This document shows positions 25,101-39,700 of a stretch of 64,000 nt of DNA, piece after piece. The notes below the pieces were generated by a model. The model saw only the letters and a program-made list of their open reading frames with translations, was not told where the DNA came from and ran no database searches. Positions within the stretch are counted from its first letter, which is position 1, and the number at the start of each line of letters is the position of its first letter. Made by a program: the position numbers and the translations under genes. The DNA is from Apostichopus japonicus (taxonomy: Eukaryota > Echinodermata > Holothuroidea > Aspidochirotida > Stichopodidae), in NCBI RefSeq assembly GCF_037975245.1, contig NC_092580.1, forward strand, positions 3,386,501 through 3,450,500. The letters are read 5' to 3'.

Positions 25101-26580
25101 TTTACAAATTTTACTGCAAAACGGCTAAGGTTTCTGTCAATCGTTGAATTGTTTAAAAGCCTTCAAATTGTTAAGCACCGAGAATGAATTTACACTTGAA
25201 ATTATACTTTAAAGGATATTTAAAAAAAAATACCCATACATATGAATAATTCCAAAATCGAGCCATGCCTGCGAACACACACAAAGGGATATGAAAAAGA
25301 ACGAACCATTACACAATGAGGTACTGTAGCTCCCTCGGACGTGGTGACCTCTAAAGCAGCTCTTCGTGTGTGACCGACAGTATCACAAACCTTCCAATTA
25401 CATCATCGAACGAGATTGCAAATAGTCAAAACTATCAAGATATACTTTAACATTGCTTCCTTGATTTAATGTTAAAATCTGGAGCAAATTTGTTGGATGA
25501 TTCCAATCATTGTCAACGTGTTCATCACACTATTGTTTTAATTTACTGTTAATCACAGGTGCAGAGAAACAAATCAACTTTGCAGACTCTTTTTTTTCTT
25601 TATATTATTTCTAGTTGTACTTCATTATTTGAACATTAATGAAAACTGATTTATAGTCCAGCTTATGAAATAACTTGCTTTGGTATTTCAGTATATCCGT
25701 AGCACTGAAACCTTCATCAAATTCCACTCAGAAATCTGCCAAGTTCCCAGTTCAACACAGTTCGACTGATTTTATAGCAATGACAAATGAAACGAGGAAA
25801 ACAGCAGACTATGTAGATAATTACAAATTAAAACAAAAAAACAAAAGTTAAAGATGTTTTTTTGTTCCAGCTAGTGTTAATTGTACGCTACACGCTTGTA
25901 GTTGAGTCTGTACTCATAATCCTGGCATTGCTTACTGTATACATACATAATATGTGCTCATGCATATTCATGACTTATGTAACTGTTATTCTAACCCAGG
26001 GTATTTTGGAAATCTAGCAAAGATATATACTAGTCCAACGTAGAGTCACTCATTCTAGTGCAATGAGCTTTTTGCATTCACAAACAAGGAGAACTCTCCC
26101 CGTACTGTTGAACTCATTATCACAGGTCTAGTTAGTTAGGCAGGGTAAACTCCGAGACTGTCTACCATAATAAGAACCTTTCCGGTGCCTATGTAACTTA
26201 GGACCTGCCAAATGCCACACAAAATTTCAAGTTGGCTCATGAGATGGCCAATCAGTGTCAACCTGGGTAAAATAATTAATGTTATCAGCATAGGTCTCAA
26301 ATATGCTAAAAGAGTAGCTATGGTCACCCATGTGCACCTTTAAATTTGGGTGCAATACAAACGACCTTTGAACTTCATTTCAAGCCTTTCGTGGCTACAG
26401 ACATGTAACCTTTAACTGAAGTAAAATTACAAGACACAAATTAGTAACTATTATTTCTGCACATTCAAGCAATTCATTATGCTGTAAAATACAATTACTA
26501 ATTAATACCAGTCACCAGTACTTACTGAATGTATTAATACTTATTACTCTGTCAAAAGTCATATGGATCCAATTATCATT
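19166..26580. other. Long stretch without recognisable genes
   Basis: AT-rich DNA with scattered open frames under 100 codons on both strands (for example 20857-21138, 22029-22292, 22289-22582). None shows a domain, a paired splice-site exon or a family match. A C-run lies at 23107-23116 and a small perfect palindrome CCACCCTTGTGGGTGG at 24098-24113. I treat it as intron. Confidence 0.5.
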
Positions 26581-26589
26581 TTATCTCTA

Positions 26590-27960
26590 TTTGAAGATGC
26601 CATCATCAATTCCTACCGCCAAAACCGTTACCCGAAGAGACTCGAGGGGCTTTTTGTAGCTACTCCTAGGCAAAAATTACCCCGGTTACCATTATATCAT
26701 GTCATGTCATATCCGCCTCTATTTTAATGAAATACCCAAAAGTCAATTCCAGCCTGTCCCCTTATTGATGAATTCTTTTCAACAACGTAGCCTCTTACCC
26801 ACCACCGATACAGACTATACCTCTCCAGGCAGACACAAAACTTGTTTATTTCTCCTAGATAAACATTCTGACACCCAAGCTTTGCCAAGTGGATTATCTG
26901 CTTGTTTGTTTACAGCAGTTTATGATCCTGAGGTTTGTATATCTGGCTTCATTTATTTATGATATCACCATCTTATGACAGTGACGACCGGCGGCTACGA
27001 CGCTACGAGTGCTCAGCAGCCCTGTATGAAAAAACTCTACTTGCACTGCCAAATGATATCAGCCTGCCTTGGGACAAGGATGGGGCTGGCCAAATTATTA
27101 TGCTTCCAAATATGCCAGAAATGAAGACATGTGGCAAAACGAGCGATCAGCCAATTTTCTATCCCTAAAAGTGTTCACAGAACAATGTGAAAAGTACAAT
27201 ATGATTTCCACTTCAAACATCAGGCAACAATGAGCACACTTTTGGGCAAAATGGTGGGTAATTTTTGGGAAAACTTACTTTCCATTTCTTTCGACATGTT
27301 CAAACGAGGAGAAAGTTGCGCACACATTCTTCCACATACAGTTATATACCTGCAGGCCTTATTGGAAGCATTTTATGGCTTCTTAATAATAACTAGCTAC
27401 AATACTGATATATATTCTGGTCAGGAGTGTCTAAGGATTACCACAAGTGCTATAACTTTAAATCAACAGAGCGAGTCTATAACGGAGTCCGACCGTCCGA
27501 GAAGACAGAATAATCTGTTCGGACAAAGGTAGAACAAGCTCGGAGGCTGTTTTCGAGACGGCTAGTTCTTTACATCAATTTCAGGATTTGCATTGTACCT
27601 AAATACTGTACCGACAGATAAATAAAATGATGAATTGGTATCAACCTGCCATCACTTTGGAGATACCGAAACAGAACAAAACTAGTCGTATTGGGCCGAT
27701 GGATCCACTCACAACTCAAAAGCGGATTTTTACTGGCCAAAAGCTGACCGGTGTTCTTTTTTTACAACGAAACCAGCACATCTCTCCTATAAGGGGGGCA
27801 TTACCGGGTGGTTCCTTTTCCTACATATTTTGGGACTACAAAAGTTTTGCTGTCTGCGGACAACCAACGAGTAAGCCGGGTCGCTCAAATCGCGACCAGA
27901 AAAAAAAAGTGTTTTTATAAAATTGCCCAGAAATATATCCTTGGAAATGGAACAGAAGAC
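26590..27960. other. Complex low-repeat block with successive short plus-strand frames
   Basis: Four open frames of 77-100 codons follow each other on the plus strand (26699-26962, 26935-27168, 27230-27532, 27627-27920). None has a known domain and no good splice pairs join them. Composition is less AT-rich than the surroundings (e.g. GACGACCGGCGGCTACGACG near 26982-27001). TTGTTTGTTTACAGC near 26903 is a forkhead-like site. It could be a conserved noncoding element or chance. Confidence 0.25.
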
Positions 27961-28639
27961 TGATAACGTTCGCACGGCATCATGAATGCATTCATGTATA
28001 TATACATGATACAGTATTTACATACTGAACAAGCCACATATTATCCAAACATGCAGCAATTATCTTCAACCAAATGAAGTTTATTTATATTAATTGATAG
28101 TAACCAAGTGTCATGCATGACATATAAAACAAAAACAATTAAGGATAGTTAAAAAAAAAAGTTCCCCTCACCAAAAAATAAATTTGGATCAAGATTCCAA
28201 AACATGTAACAATTACAGAAGCTTTCTAGGAGGAAGTATCATGTATTTATTTAGCTGTTGTTTTTTCATCGAGCGACCACCTTTAAATGAAATCTTAGCT
28301 CTGCCTTCTTCCTCTTTCCTGTTTTTATTACTGCAAAACAAAATCCCAGCTCCAGGGGTTGCAAGAATAAACACTTAAATAAACACTATGCCATCCTACC
28401 CAAACTTTCATTTGCCAAAGACAGTTCGCTTTCCTAGTTTCATTTTTTTTTTTCTTTTTCATTTCTTTCATTTCTTCTTTCTTCATATATTACTACTGGA
28501 GTTATTCTCAGGGCCCAGTCCGTGCATACATGTACATAACCAACACACACACAGACACACACAAAGAAAAATGGCTTTGTATACAAGCTGCAATTTCATC
28601 CCAAAGATCACAGTGCTAAGATAAACTACTGTGGGAGCC

Positions 28640-29160
28640 AATGACAGCTGGCATTTAAACAAACTTTTTTCTTTTTCCTTTTTTCCTCAGTTTTCTTTTT
28701 CATATTGTTGCTGATAAAAATGCTTGGAGTTAGTTGTCCTTTGTATTATAACAGCGTGCTCTCCCACTGATCTTGTTTACAGCTTCCTATCTAGTAGCTT
28801 CCATGTCATGTAAACAAGCAGATTACAGGAAGGAGAAGAAATAAACAAAATGCTTTCTGTCCTGACAGTCGAGAAATGAGACACATTTTTCAGCCGCCTG
28901 GAGGGAATTGTGCTGTGGGTGTACTTGAATCATCATAACTGTGGGACTGACGTCGCCAGGTTGGAAAACTCGTCCTCGGGAATCATATTTATCTGTGTTA
29001 ATAAATTCAAATGACAATCCTCAGCACCGTCCTTCTTCAAGTTAGCCAAACTCTGAGAGAAGATCATCCTCATTGCAAAATATCTCCATTATTAATACAG
29101 TTCCAGGAATTGTACCCTGCTGACATTGCCAGATGGTTAATTACAATATAATCTTGATTC
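28640..29160. promoter_or_regulatory. Candidate enhancer block with three closely spaced forkhead motifs
   Basis: TGTTTAC at 28774-28780, GTAAACA at 28810-28816 and ATAAACA at 28841-28847 lie within 75 bp, in a sequence richer in GC and complexity than its flanks. It also carries CTGACGTCGCC (CRE-like) near 28948. If the whole region is FoxP intron, autoregulation is conceivable, but this is inference. Confidence 0.25.
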
Positions 29161-29973
29161 ACTGCAGATCCAAAATTTGACAGAGCTCATTTATGGGTCA
29201 TCAGTAATACCTGTGCCCCCACCCAACCCCCCCCTTCCCAACCCTCCCTCCAAAAAAAAAAGGAAGTGTTGCTCACAAATTTGCCAGAATTTTTCTCAAA
29301 ACATATTTTCCCAGGGGTTCATTACTTCCAATTACTAAATTTTTCCAGAGTATAATTTGTAAATGAATAAATGTATAAGGGAGGTATATATAGATTCTGA
29401 ATGCAGCAGTGAAATAATTGTTTCATCACAGCTGACCATTTTTGTGATCCTCTAGCATATTTATGGCAATACAGAGTAATTAAAGAACACTCAAAGATAC
29501 AGTGTTTAGCCTACATGATCTTAAAGGAGCAGCAAGCATAGAAATCAGCAGTGATCTATGTAATTATAGAGAACAAATTGACATGAAGAACTCAACGAAA
29601 AGGAATTTAAAAAAAAAAATGTTCCTTTAACAAACACAAATGAGCCAGTCCAATGATATCACTATAAAGCCACATATGTGTCTAACATTCTTGTAAAGAA
29701 AGGCTAATTTTTTTTGTGCAAATGTCGACTTGAAAAGTTTCTTACATGACTTGATACTGATATTGGTTTCAGTTTCAACATTATGTTTACGTTCACACTG
29801 AAATTAACGAAAAGGAAAAACAACGGAAAAAGTGAACGGTTTCACATCCTTTAGGAGACACACCATGACAACATAGACTGTCAATATGGAGGAACTCCTC
29901 TGATTTAAATGAACCTTTGAAATGTCACGTAAAATATCTACAAAAAAGTAAAGAGTAAGATTTACCCTTATTA

Positions 29974-30628
29974 TGGTGGGGAGAGAGAGAGGTGGATGGG
30001 AGAAGGAAGGGTGGTTGGGAGAGGGAAGGGTGGTTGGGAGAGGGAAGGGTGGTTGGGAGAGAGGGGTGGTCGGGAGAGAGAGGGGTGGTCGGGAGAGAGA
30101 GGGGTGGTCGGGACAGAGAGGGGTGGTCGGGACAGAGAGGGGTGGTCGGGACAGAGAGGGGTGGTCGGGACAGAGGGGTGGTCGGGAGAGAGAAGGGTGG
30201 TCGGGAGAGGAGAGGGTGGTTGGGAGAGGGGAGGGTGGTTGGGAGAGGGGAAGGTGGTTGGGAGAGAGAGGGGTGGTCGGGAGAGAGAGGGGTGGTCGGG
30301 AGAGAGAGGGGTGGTCGGGAGAGAGAGGGGTGGTCGGAAGAGAGAGGGGTGGTCGGGACAGAGGGGTGGTCGGGACAGAGGGGTGGTCGGGAGAGAGAAG
30401 GGTGGTCGGGAGAGGAGAGGGGTGGTCGGGAGAGGAGAGGGGTGGTCGGGACAGAGAGGGGTGGTCGGGACAGAGAGGGGTGGTCGGGAGAGAGAGGGGT
30501 GGTCGGGAGAGAGGGGTGGTTGGGAGGAGAGGGGTGGTTGGGAGAGGGTGGGTGGTTGGGAGAGGGGTGGGTGGTTGGGAGAGGGGTGGGTGGTTGGGAG
30601 AGGGGAGGGTGGTTGGGAGAGGAAGGAG
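29974..30628. repeat. 20-bp G/A-rich minisatellite
   Basis: Unit GGTGGTCGGGAGAGAGAGGG with 18-20 bp variants, about 32 copies. The central copies carry GGTCGGGACAGAG and the right-hand ones GGTTGGGAGAGGGG. Because the unit is stop-free, several frames on both strands stay open for 220-280 codons; these encode only RPPLSLPTTP-type or GGREREGWSG-type repeats and are not genes. Confidence 0.97.
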
Positions 30629-33600
30629 CTGTTTATCATAATTCATCTCCATCATTTAAGCTAATAAAGAAGGTGGTTTGGTTTGTTTCTTCGTTACATA
30701 TTTGATTGGATTTACAGTTATAAATGTTACTTGTTTTTTAATTACTGTTCATGACAGAAGTTAAGAAGAATGTCTTACTGTAGAATCGTAATTTGACTAA
30801 TTATATTTTGGTCAGAAACTAGTGACCAAATGCAAAGTTAACTTGGCTCTTCAAACTGACATAAGATTTCTTCATACATCCATGATTTGGAAGTAACCCG
30901 ATAATTATATACTCCATCTGCCAATTTTTTTTATTTTTTGCCATTTTCCCTTCATTATATTTCAATCTCACCGGTACTCTAGCACTTTCCTTTACTGACC
31001 CCAACCCTACTGTACATGCACCCAGCACCCTCTCCTCTCTCCAACCCTACTTGCACCAAGCATCCTCTTCTCTTCTCCTTTGACTGAACACCCTCTCCTA
31101 TTCCCCCCCCCCCCCTCCAAACCCTCCTGACATTACACTGTGCATCTAAAATTGAACTTTCTGGAACAAAGGAAAATGGAAACACTACTAAGTATTCTGA
31201 TACACCTCTCAAGACAAACTTTATTTACATTTAGTGACAAATGTGACCCTAAAGAAAACTTCCAAGCATGCCAGTGTCTCAAACCGAAATGTTTTGATAC
31301 TCATGTTGTTACTAACCAACTCTTCCCTCTAGAGCTGTTTAATCAATATATATGTCTAGTGTCACTGCACTCTTAAGTCACCAAACATTATCACTAATTT
31401 CTTTCATTCCATTTTCTCTTCTTTTTTTGTTCTTGTTATTTTTATGCTTTTTTTTTTTTTTGCTTTCTTGACAGTCAAAGATTTTCATCTGGCTGTGTTG
31501 ATATCAATCTCTACCACTTCCTTCCAATTTTTTTTTTTTTTTTTTTTGGTAATTTCACAAATACCTGCTTATTGCCTGTAAGCATACAAGCCCAGAAGTT
31601 CTTCTTTTTTTTACTTCTTTTTTTTTCAAAACTTGAGTTTCCTGGACCCATAGCCAGTTAACTGAACAGGCTGAATGACAAGAATAAGTAATTGGTCCCA
31701 GACACAGCAAGGCATAATAATCACTATCAAAACAAAACCTTCAAACAAATTGAGGATAAATAAACCAGATCTGATCTAATCATGGATGATCATGATGATG
31801 ATGGTACACACTACATTGACCTCTCAGACAGAAAGAGTACATCAACCCTCCCTTCAACCCTTCAAAAGAGTGTCAGTTGCTTCCATGCATGGCAAAATTA
31901 TTACTTTATAATGTGTGTACAAGGAAGGATGTCAAAATTGCTAGAATATGTGAGAGTATGGCGCAGTATTCTTCAGTCCCCTGGTTAAACAGGTACCGAG
32001 GTACGGTACCATGCTATTGTTGTCGGGCTCGTAGCCAGGCTGTAACAATGCTACAGGTGCTACAAGTGTAAATTCATACACCTACAGGATACATTGTATG
32101 GTGCCCCTCATTAACATGTTGGTTCCACGTTCCTCATCCCTTATTTAGAATTCCTGGCTACAGGTCTGATTACAGTGGCTAAGTAGCATATAGATCTAGT
32201 AATCAGTGTTACCCCCAAATAATATGCTAGACAAAGTACAGTAATGGTCACTCCAGCTCACATTGCTACCAGAAGTTTCTATCGTCGATTAACCTAAAAA
32301 ACAAAACAAAAACTACTCGCCGAGACAACCTAAAATAATTATCTGGTTGAACAATCACAAATTATCTAAGAAATGAATAGGAGGGTCAAAAGCTCAAGCA
32401 AATTACTTTTGAAAAACTTTCTTTCCAAATTTTAACAATTGCTAATAATTCAAGGTCAGTACTGAGGGACTCTTAAATAAGCCTAATGTACAACAAATCC
32501 GCCATCAGTTAAATTAAATTACATATATAGTTGAAATGAATTGAAAGTTTAATCAGTTTACAAGTGGGTGTATACAGTAGCCTTAAACCATTTGTTTCTT
32601 TGCAACATGATGAACCGACATTCAGATAAATCACAACAATTAAGTGGAACAGTTTTATAATAATGCGTCCACCACATTCTAACTACATACTTTAGATCTG
32701 TTTGGAAAATCCAAAGTTAAGCATTATATTCTCAGCTTTCACACTTCTTATCTGTAGTGGTACTGTGGGAATATTGCCGATTATCAACAAACATGGATTT
32801 TTTTATCCTCTTGAAATTTTTCTTTCTGCATTTTTGCCCTCAATTTCAACGTTCACTACAACAAGATTCTGCATCTTTTTCTGTATACAGAACAACATGA
32901 TGAGGTTTCCATTGTTTATATGAACCACCAGGCAACTAGGATTAAAAACAACAAAAGCCTTCAATACAAATAAATAACTGTACCCTCAATCCTCAATTTA
33001 ACTGTTAAGTTCCATTTACCTCTCTTATCCATCCACCTTCAACTCCTCATCCCACCCCACCCCCATCCCACCCCTCCCCACCCCCCACTGCCCATAGCGG
33101 ATTTACTAACAATTTCCATGGGTAAATCTAATATACTGGCAATGGTAAAATGTAACTTTCTGTACATCTGACTGTACAGACCTATAGATTACACATTAGT
33201 ATGTTACGACACATTTCAAACAGTAAGGGCTGGGAGCCCGGACACAATATGACCATGTTAACCTTCTGTTTCCAGCTAATCTGGAGCACGGAAAACAACA
33301 AAACTGTAGTAGCCATGGTAACAACTGACAGGTTCAATGTGGATTATCTACACTTTTTAAGAGACATCACCTACTATTACTCATGACTATATCCTATGGA
33401 ACTCTAGTCTATGGAAACTGACTGGAGCCCTAAGTTTGGCCACAAACTTTAACTTCATCATGACTGTTAAGTTCATAAAATACCGTACCTCTGCAATTGT
33501 TATCTTCCTCAGAACATTGCCAAGAAAGATGTAGTGCTTTAAGGAAACATGAAAACACTAATTATCCATCAAACCAGAAAAAGAGTGGCTAAACCAAGGT

Positions 33601-33660
33601 TGTCTAGTTCCAATTTCAAAGACTTTTAAAGTCAATTTACTCTTTGAAATTATCTTCTCA
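30629..33660. other. Intronic or intergenic sequence with low-complexity tracts
   Basis: Contains a degenerate CACCCTCTCCT-type repeat (31015-31125), T-runs at 31449-31462 and 31527-31547, and C-rich DNA at 33025-33090. No exon or RNA gene recognised. Confidence 0.5.
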
Positions 33661-33671
33661 ATGTCTCAGAA

Positions 33672-33732
33672 CATTTCATTTTTATTTTTATTTATGTAAT
33701 TTTTATTTTTATTTATGTAATTTTTTTTTTTA
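33672..33732. repeat. 21-bp T-rich tandem duplication
   Basis: ATTTTTATTTTTATTTATGTA occurs twice in tandem, followed by a T-run. Confidence 0.8.
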
Positions 33733-36700
33733 CTATGATATAGGTTTCATGAACTTAATGGGACTGCAAACGAATGCAAACAGAGAATGGTATCAGCAAA
33801 AATTCTGTCAAAGACTGAATCTTGCACAAAATTTTGTCCATATAAGGACATTTGTAACACTCAAGTGGTTCAGTAGCTAACTTTTGGGGTGAACAAATAT
33901 GAACATTAATAAATTTGAAATATGTTCAAGTACTCAAGAATTATATCTGAGGAACTTTTCTAAGTTTGAGTTTTTCTTTGTGTTATATCGAATATAAACT
34001 TGTTGAAAGAAAAACATTTATCTTGAAAGCTTCACCTCACTGCTCAATGAAAGATCAGATGGCTGGCTCAGAGTTAAAAACTGAAATAGAAACCAAGTGA
34101 GAGCAAATTTAAAAAACTGAATAAAGAAAACAACTATAGTCCAACCATACAGTTTGGTTAATTAAGAGTCCTGAGTTTACATGTTTTTTCACCAAATCTG
34201 GGGAAAAAAACCAAAAAACCAAAAATAGTGTGTTCATTTGTTATCAACTTTTCGCCAGATTCACTAAAAAGTTATCCGGCTGCCATTATCACCAATATAA
34301 AGTTTAGCCACTGTCTTACCTGCAATAATTCTAGTGTCTACTGTACAAAAATTCATTGAATAAGTTGACTGCATTTTGTTTTGATAATATTACAAGATAA
34401 ATGGCCCATGCAAACTGTGGAGATGATGGCCTACAAATCAGCATGTAAAACAGTCAGTTTTTGTTAAAAAAGTACAGAGCCCTGGGTCACACAACTTTTA
34501 ATGAAAGTTTATATCTACTGTTATCTATCACATGTACAAAAAAACAAATTAATCCCAACTATAAACATTAATTAGTTGTTTTCTGTTGCTTTCCAGAATT
34601 TTGTGGTTTTTATGTTTTATATATATATTTTTATATTTATATTTTTAAATGGTTTTAGATTACAACGCTATAACAAACCAACCATTCTCCTTTTTTCATC
34701 ATTTAAATTATCACTGAACTGCACTAGTGGTAAAGGATGTTAATATAATAGACCTTAGGATTTACTAAGATTAACAAAACAAAAAGTACCAAAATCAAAT
34801 TTCGAAAAAAAAATTACTTTTATTTAACTTTTTTTGAACCATTCTCCAAAACAGAATGTTCTGTTTCCTTTATCTTTTTTTTCTTTTGTCTTTTTGTTCT
34901 GGCCCGGTGTTAACATGTTTCACTCTTGACCATGCCATTCAATAGCTAAAGAAAGATTTTTTTTAAGTTTTAAGAATTACACTCATGTAATCAAGGCGTT
35001 CAGGTAACCCCTGTTCACTTGTAACTTGTCAAATACACACACATACTGTAGGTGCGCAAAATTCAAATGGCCACTCCTAGAAGCACTGTGTGCCAAATCT
35101 TCGCATCAACTAGGGGACATCTCAGAGGACATTTCATAGGCTGTTGCCACAAATCCAGCTGACGACATATTAACTTGATTCAAAACCAGCACGTCTCCCA
35201 TGTCATAATCAGGCTTTAACTCAAACCTGTCCTGGTCTTTTAATTAATTAGTTTACCATTTAATCTAGCAAGCCAAAACTTACTGGTATGGGGCATTAAT
35301 TGCCAGTTATAATGACGACCAATCTATCTCTACCTACGACAGTGCCGATAAGTGAGCACTATACCACCCTTTGACCCCTTTCCTCTTCCAGCTTCCTTCC
35401 CCCTCCCCACCCCCCTCCTCCCACCTCCAGAAGTTGCAGTTACCACCTATATTTTGGTGGGAAGTTTAAACTCTGAAACATCTCATTCTACCGATCCAAA
35501 CTGAAAATTTACCATTTATGTGGCAAGAGTCTGATGTTTCTGCCTTAAATTCCTAATTTCTTTCTGGTACAATGTCGATGGACTAATTACGTTACTTCAA
35601 TGGACTAAAGACATTTCCTGACCAGTGTATTATATTTAGGCTTTTACCACTCTGCACACGGCATGACTACCAAAAGAATGCGGCGAAGACAACGCAAAAT
35701 TGGGATCCTCAATGTTTCTACCGAGGGCGCCGTTATATTGGTCCTACTGCGCATGATACTGTTTACATGATCTCCAAAGATTTTGTTTAAATGTCAATCT
35801 ATATGCGCTAGTTGTGGAAGTATGTTTGATTACTATGGTGATCAACTACAAGTTGCAGGTATTAGTCCAGTATATTTCAGAGAATTTGATACAAATTGTT
35901 TGCCAACGCTCAGAGCTTAACCAATAACCTCAGTGTAGAAGATTGTGGTTGAGAATACGTCATGTGCAGAAGACTTCTGATTGTGTAAAGTTGCCAAACG
36001 AAGGGTGGGCAACCTTTCGTTGCTAAAATGTACAAGTTATGAGTGATAGAAACCATATATGTGTTAGCCATAATATGTATGTCATATTAGGCACGTGAAT
36101 TAGTGAATGTGCCGGTAGCTTGCGCCAAAGTGTCCACCTGAGACTCCTCAGGAAGGAATTCTCAGTGATATCATAGACTGCAGCTAACGTCAAGTTTGGC
36201 CAATACGTTACATACTGTAGGACCGATATGACAGGGTCCAGTGTTGATTTAGGGCCTGGCTTGAGATCCTCACTGAAATTTTAGAAGAACCTTCTGAAAG
36301 AAGTCAAATCCTCAAATTTTTAATACAACCCAGTGACCTGAATGTATCAAACACCATGACATACAGAGGCAGCAAAAGCTGCCCCAAGTTTTGACAATGG
36401 GACACATTTAAAGTAATCAAAGGGACAATTCTAATTTATGAAAATTTGCGGGTCGATCTTGTGACTTTTCACAAAATGGGGGGTTGGTGCCACATGCCCA
36501 TATGTCTCCCCTCCCCCTCCCAATGTGGCCCTCCAAACCCCCAAATTACATGAGAGCTGAATGAACGAGCTGTTCCAATCACGATTATGCAACCGTTCTG
36601 CTACTCAAAACTCGTTCGAAAATTAAAACATGATTTGTTCTATTAAACTGACGTGACTTCACAGTTTAATAATAAACTGCATCTAAACAAATGTAGCAGT

Positions 36701-39700
36701 CTTTGTTGAGATCATTGATGGGCAATAATACATTTTATTGATTGTAATACCCAAGATATGAATTGAATTGTAATCACAAGTATCAGACAAATATTCTTTC
36801 ACCAACGTACACTTTCGTTTATACTGTTGTAAATTCTATTATCAACCCAAATTGGATCGATGAACTATTTTGCACACAAAAAGTCAATCACATCAGATTT
36901 GAGTAGCCTCATTGTATACATGTACGTATGTATGTGTGTATTTATTTGTGTATGTAAGCTTTCATTTCTATGTGTATGTACGTACGTACGTATGTATGCA
37001 TATAGTGTGCTTACAACTTAACTCTGTAGTCTATATTGGACAAGAATTGTCAGGCTCAAAAAAGGGTAGGGAACGGTCACTACATTCCAATTACTTGCAA
37101 TTCTAATACCAATTAAAATTCAGTGTAACCGAGGATGTGCAACGTTTACCCAGTTGACATTTTGTTTTACACACAACAAAGTCTCCCTTACAGTACAGAA
37201 GCTACTACATAACCACAAGAGATGGATGACAGAAGCAAAGCCTATACGGAATTTGGAGGTCCCCCCCCCTCCCCCAAGGTAAACTCACCCATAGTCAACA
37301 GAAGGATCTCAATTTGAGCAAAATGCACTAGACTTAATCAGAATCTCAAATATTGCTGACATTTCTGTTTGGTGCCCTATAGGGCCAAGCTATACAGTAC
37401 CCTGGAGCCACAAAGAGAAACATATTCCTTTATGCTTCATATCCTCCAAAACATCTTCAACTCCCTTAAACCCATCCCGCCCCCTCTCCCTTCTTCAACA
37501 TAAAACTAATGCCTTTGGAGACAGTTGAATTATAAATTTAACCCTACCCTCTTTGGAATGGACTTCATAATCACTTTACTTTTATCAACAGAATTGTGCA
37601 AAATTAATGTCATACATGCTAAAAAAGGATGGTTTGAAGGTCTACCTGCAAATTTGCTAGAGAGTAAAGTACATGATAAGAGGATGCCAAAATCGCTTTA
37701 GATAATTACCCATCAAAAAGTGCTCTCCCAAAGGTTCTTACCCTCTAAGTTACCGCCAAACATGGAGGAATGCTACACTGAACAGTTTTTAAACGTCCTA
37801 GTCAGAGGTAAACTGCTCTTTAAGGTGGCATACTCCAGTCTGTCTATGTCAATCTGCCCCAGTGTTCTCCCTCAGGAAAAGTGCCGAAAAATCATCAGGA
37901 GAACATCTTTTTTTTTGACGTGTTATGAAACAAAATCTCATATTTTGTGGCTTGGATGTTGAAGAGCACGAATGGAAGTACATGAAGTGCAAAAATTGGG
38001 TCAATTGAGGCAATTTTAGACCACTTTCAGGCCTCCCAGGAAGAGAGGGTACGAAAATTGTTTACTACTGAGTAAAGAGGTTTGTTTACAAGTGACGAAC
38101 AGTTCAGGCTCTCATGGCGATAAAATCGTCATGGTCACGATATGGGAAATTAAAGGTGCCATGAATGGCCAACTTGTCAGCTATCCAGTTGATGGCTACG
38201 GTTTAGCTACTTGAGGACTTCTACATTGGACTCAAGAGACCATGTTACTTTGCTGATGTCGTGTATAAGTCAATCGGGCCAATCATATGGGGGTATTCTA
38301 CCTTAGCATAGCAGTAAAAAATGCCTAAGTAACAAGTCTTAACCATGAATGACCATTGGCTAGACTTTCTAGCAAGTTTCGGGGCTCTCCTCTTGAAAGC
38401 TTTATTTGGCTGTACACCGTTTGATTGAAGCTATTATCAATGCTGAAATCATAGAGTTGACAAGTCCTCTTGACTACCTTGACTAGTAGCCAAGTTCCAT
38501 TTCAAAACATTCAAGTAACGAAACGTTAACGAAAGTCAAAAACATTTCAAGTTTTTTTGTAACTTGTTTCCAAGGTGATTTAAAACTATAAATATGAAAT
38601 AATGTTGGGGTCTCAGCGATGAAACGAAAACGATGGGGAATCGATTAAACGCTAGTTAAATTACTCACTCGCTGTAAAACTTTCATTTGGAGATGAAATC
38701 TAAATGAGAGTGTTTAAGGATCATCTACCACTCTCCAATTTTCAGGTTTTGGGTAAAATTGTTGTCTGCTTTTGCGGTGGTACAGGTGTATACAGACCCT
38801 GACTTCTTGCAACACCAATTGCGCATTACAAAGGTCAACATGGGTCTCATGTTTAAACACTTAAATGTGATTTTCAATGTGAATTCCACTTCTCAATCCC
38901 AAGTTTATACTGGTCACTCTATTTACACACAAGGCTACATTGAACATTAAATATTTTAAAGCAGACTTTGCATTTTCCTGCAGATTTTGCCATGCATATG
39001 TAATACAGAATATTCCAATCAATCCCAAATCACTGTTACTTGTTCATCAGACTCGGCTATTCAATCAGGTTTCAATTTTAATTATCAAGAAAATTTGACC
39101 ATTTTTAAAAAAGGTTTTCATCAATCGAATCATGTTTTGTTAATGAGACACTCATGAAACATTTGTTAATCAAGTGAAAACAGAATCTAAGGTAAAGTGC
39201 ATGCCATTGTATGGTTTGTTTGTATGGCTTATTAATTCCAATTTGACTACAAACTTGCAATCTTACATTAAGTTTGTATATAATAGATGGTAGGTTTGAC
39301 CAAAAATATAAAGCACAAAGACATTGACCAAATGTCACGACAATACTTTTCAACACCGATGAAACAATGGCAACGTTAAAGAACATTAACGAGCAATCGT
39401 TCCAAAAATATTGCCCTTCGAGGCCATCTGGGATTGCCAAGGATATGACCGTGCGAAACAGTCAGCGACTCCCCCTAACTCCTCGGTAATTCGTAATCGG
39501 TCATCTGTACAAGTCTGGTCAAATGGTACACATCGATAAAAAAAATATACATATATATAAAAAAAAAGGAGAAGCTAATAAACTAATTTGAATGCCATTC
39601 ATGTCTGGCAAGAATCCTAGGTCAACATTTTTTTTTTTTTTCCCTGTGTGTGTGTGTGTAGCAAGAAGAGTATTGTAAACCAGAGTGAAGAATACTGATT

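Noticed and set aside
29804-30705. Open frames of 222-283 codons on both strands (proline-rich or GGRERE-rich)
   Set aside because: They are translations of a stop-free 18-20 bp minisatellite, open in several overlapping frames at once.
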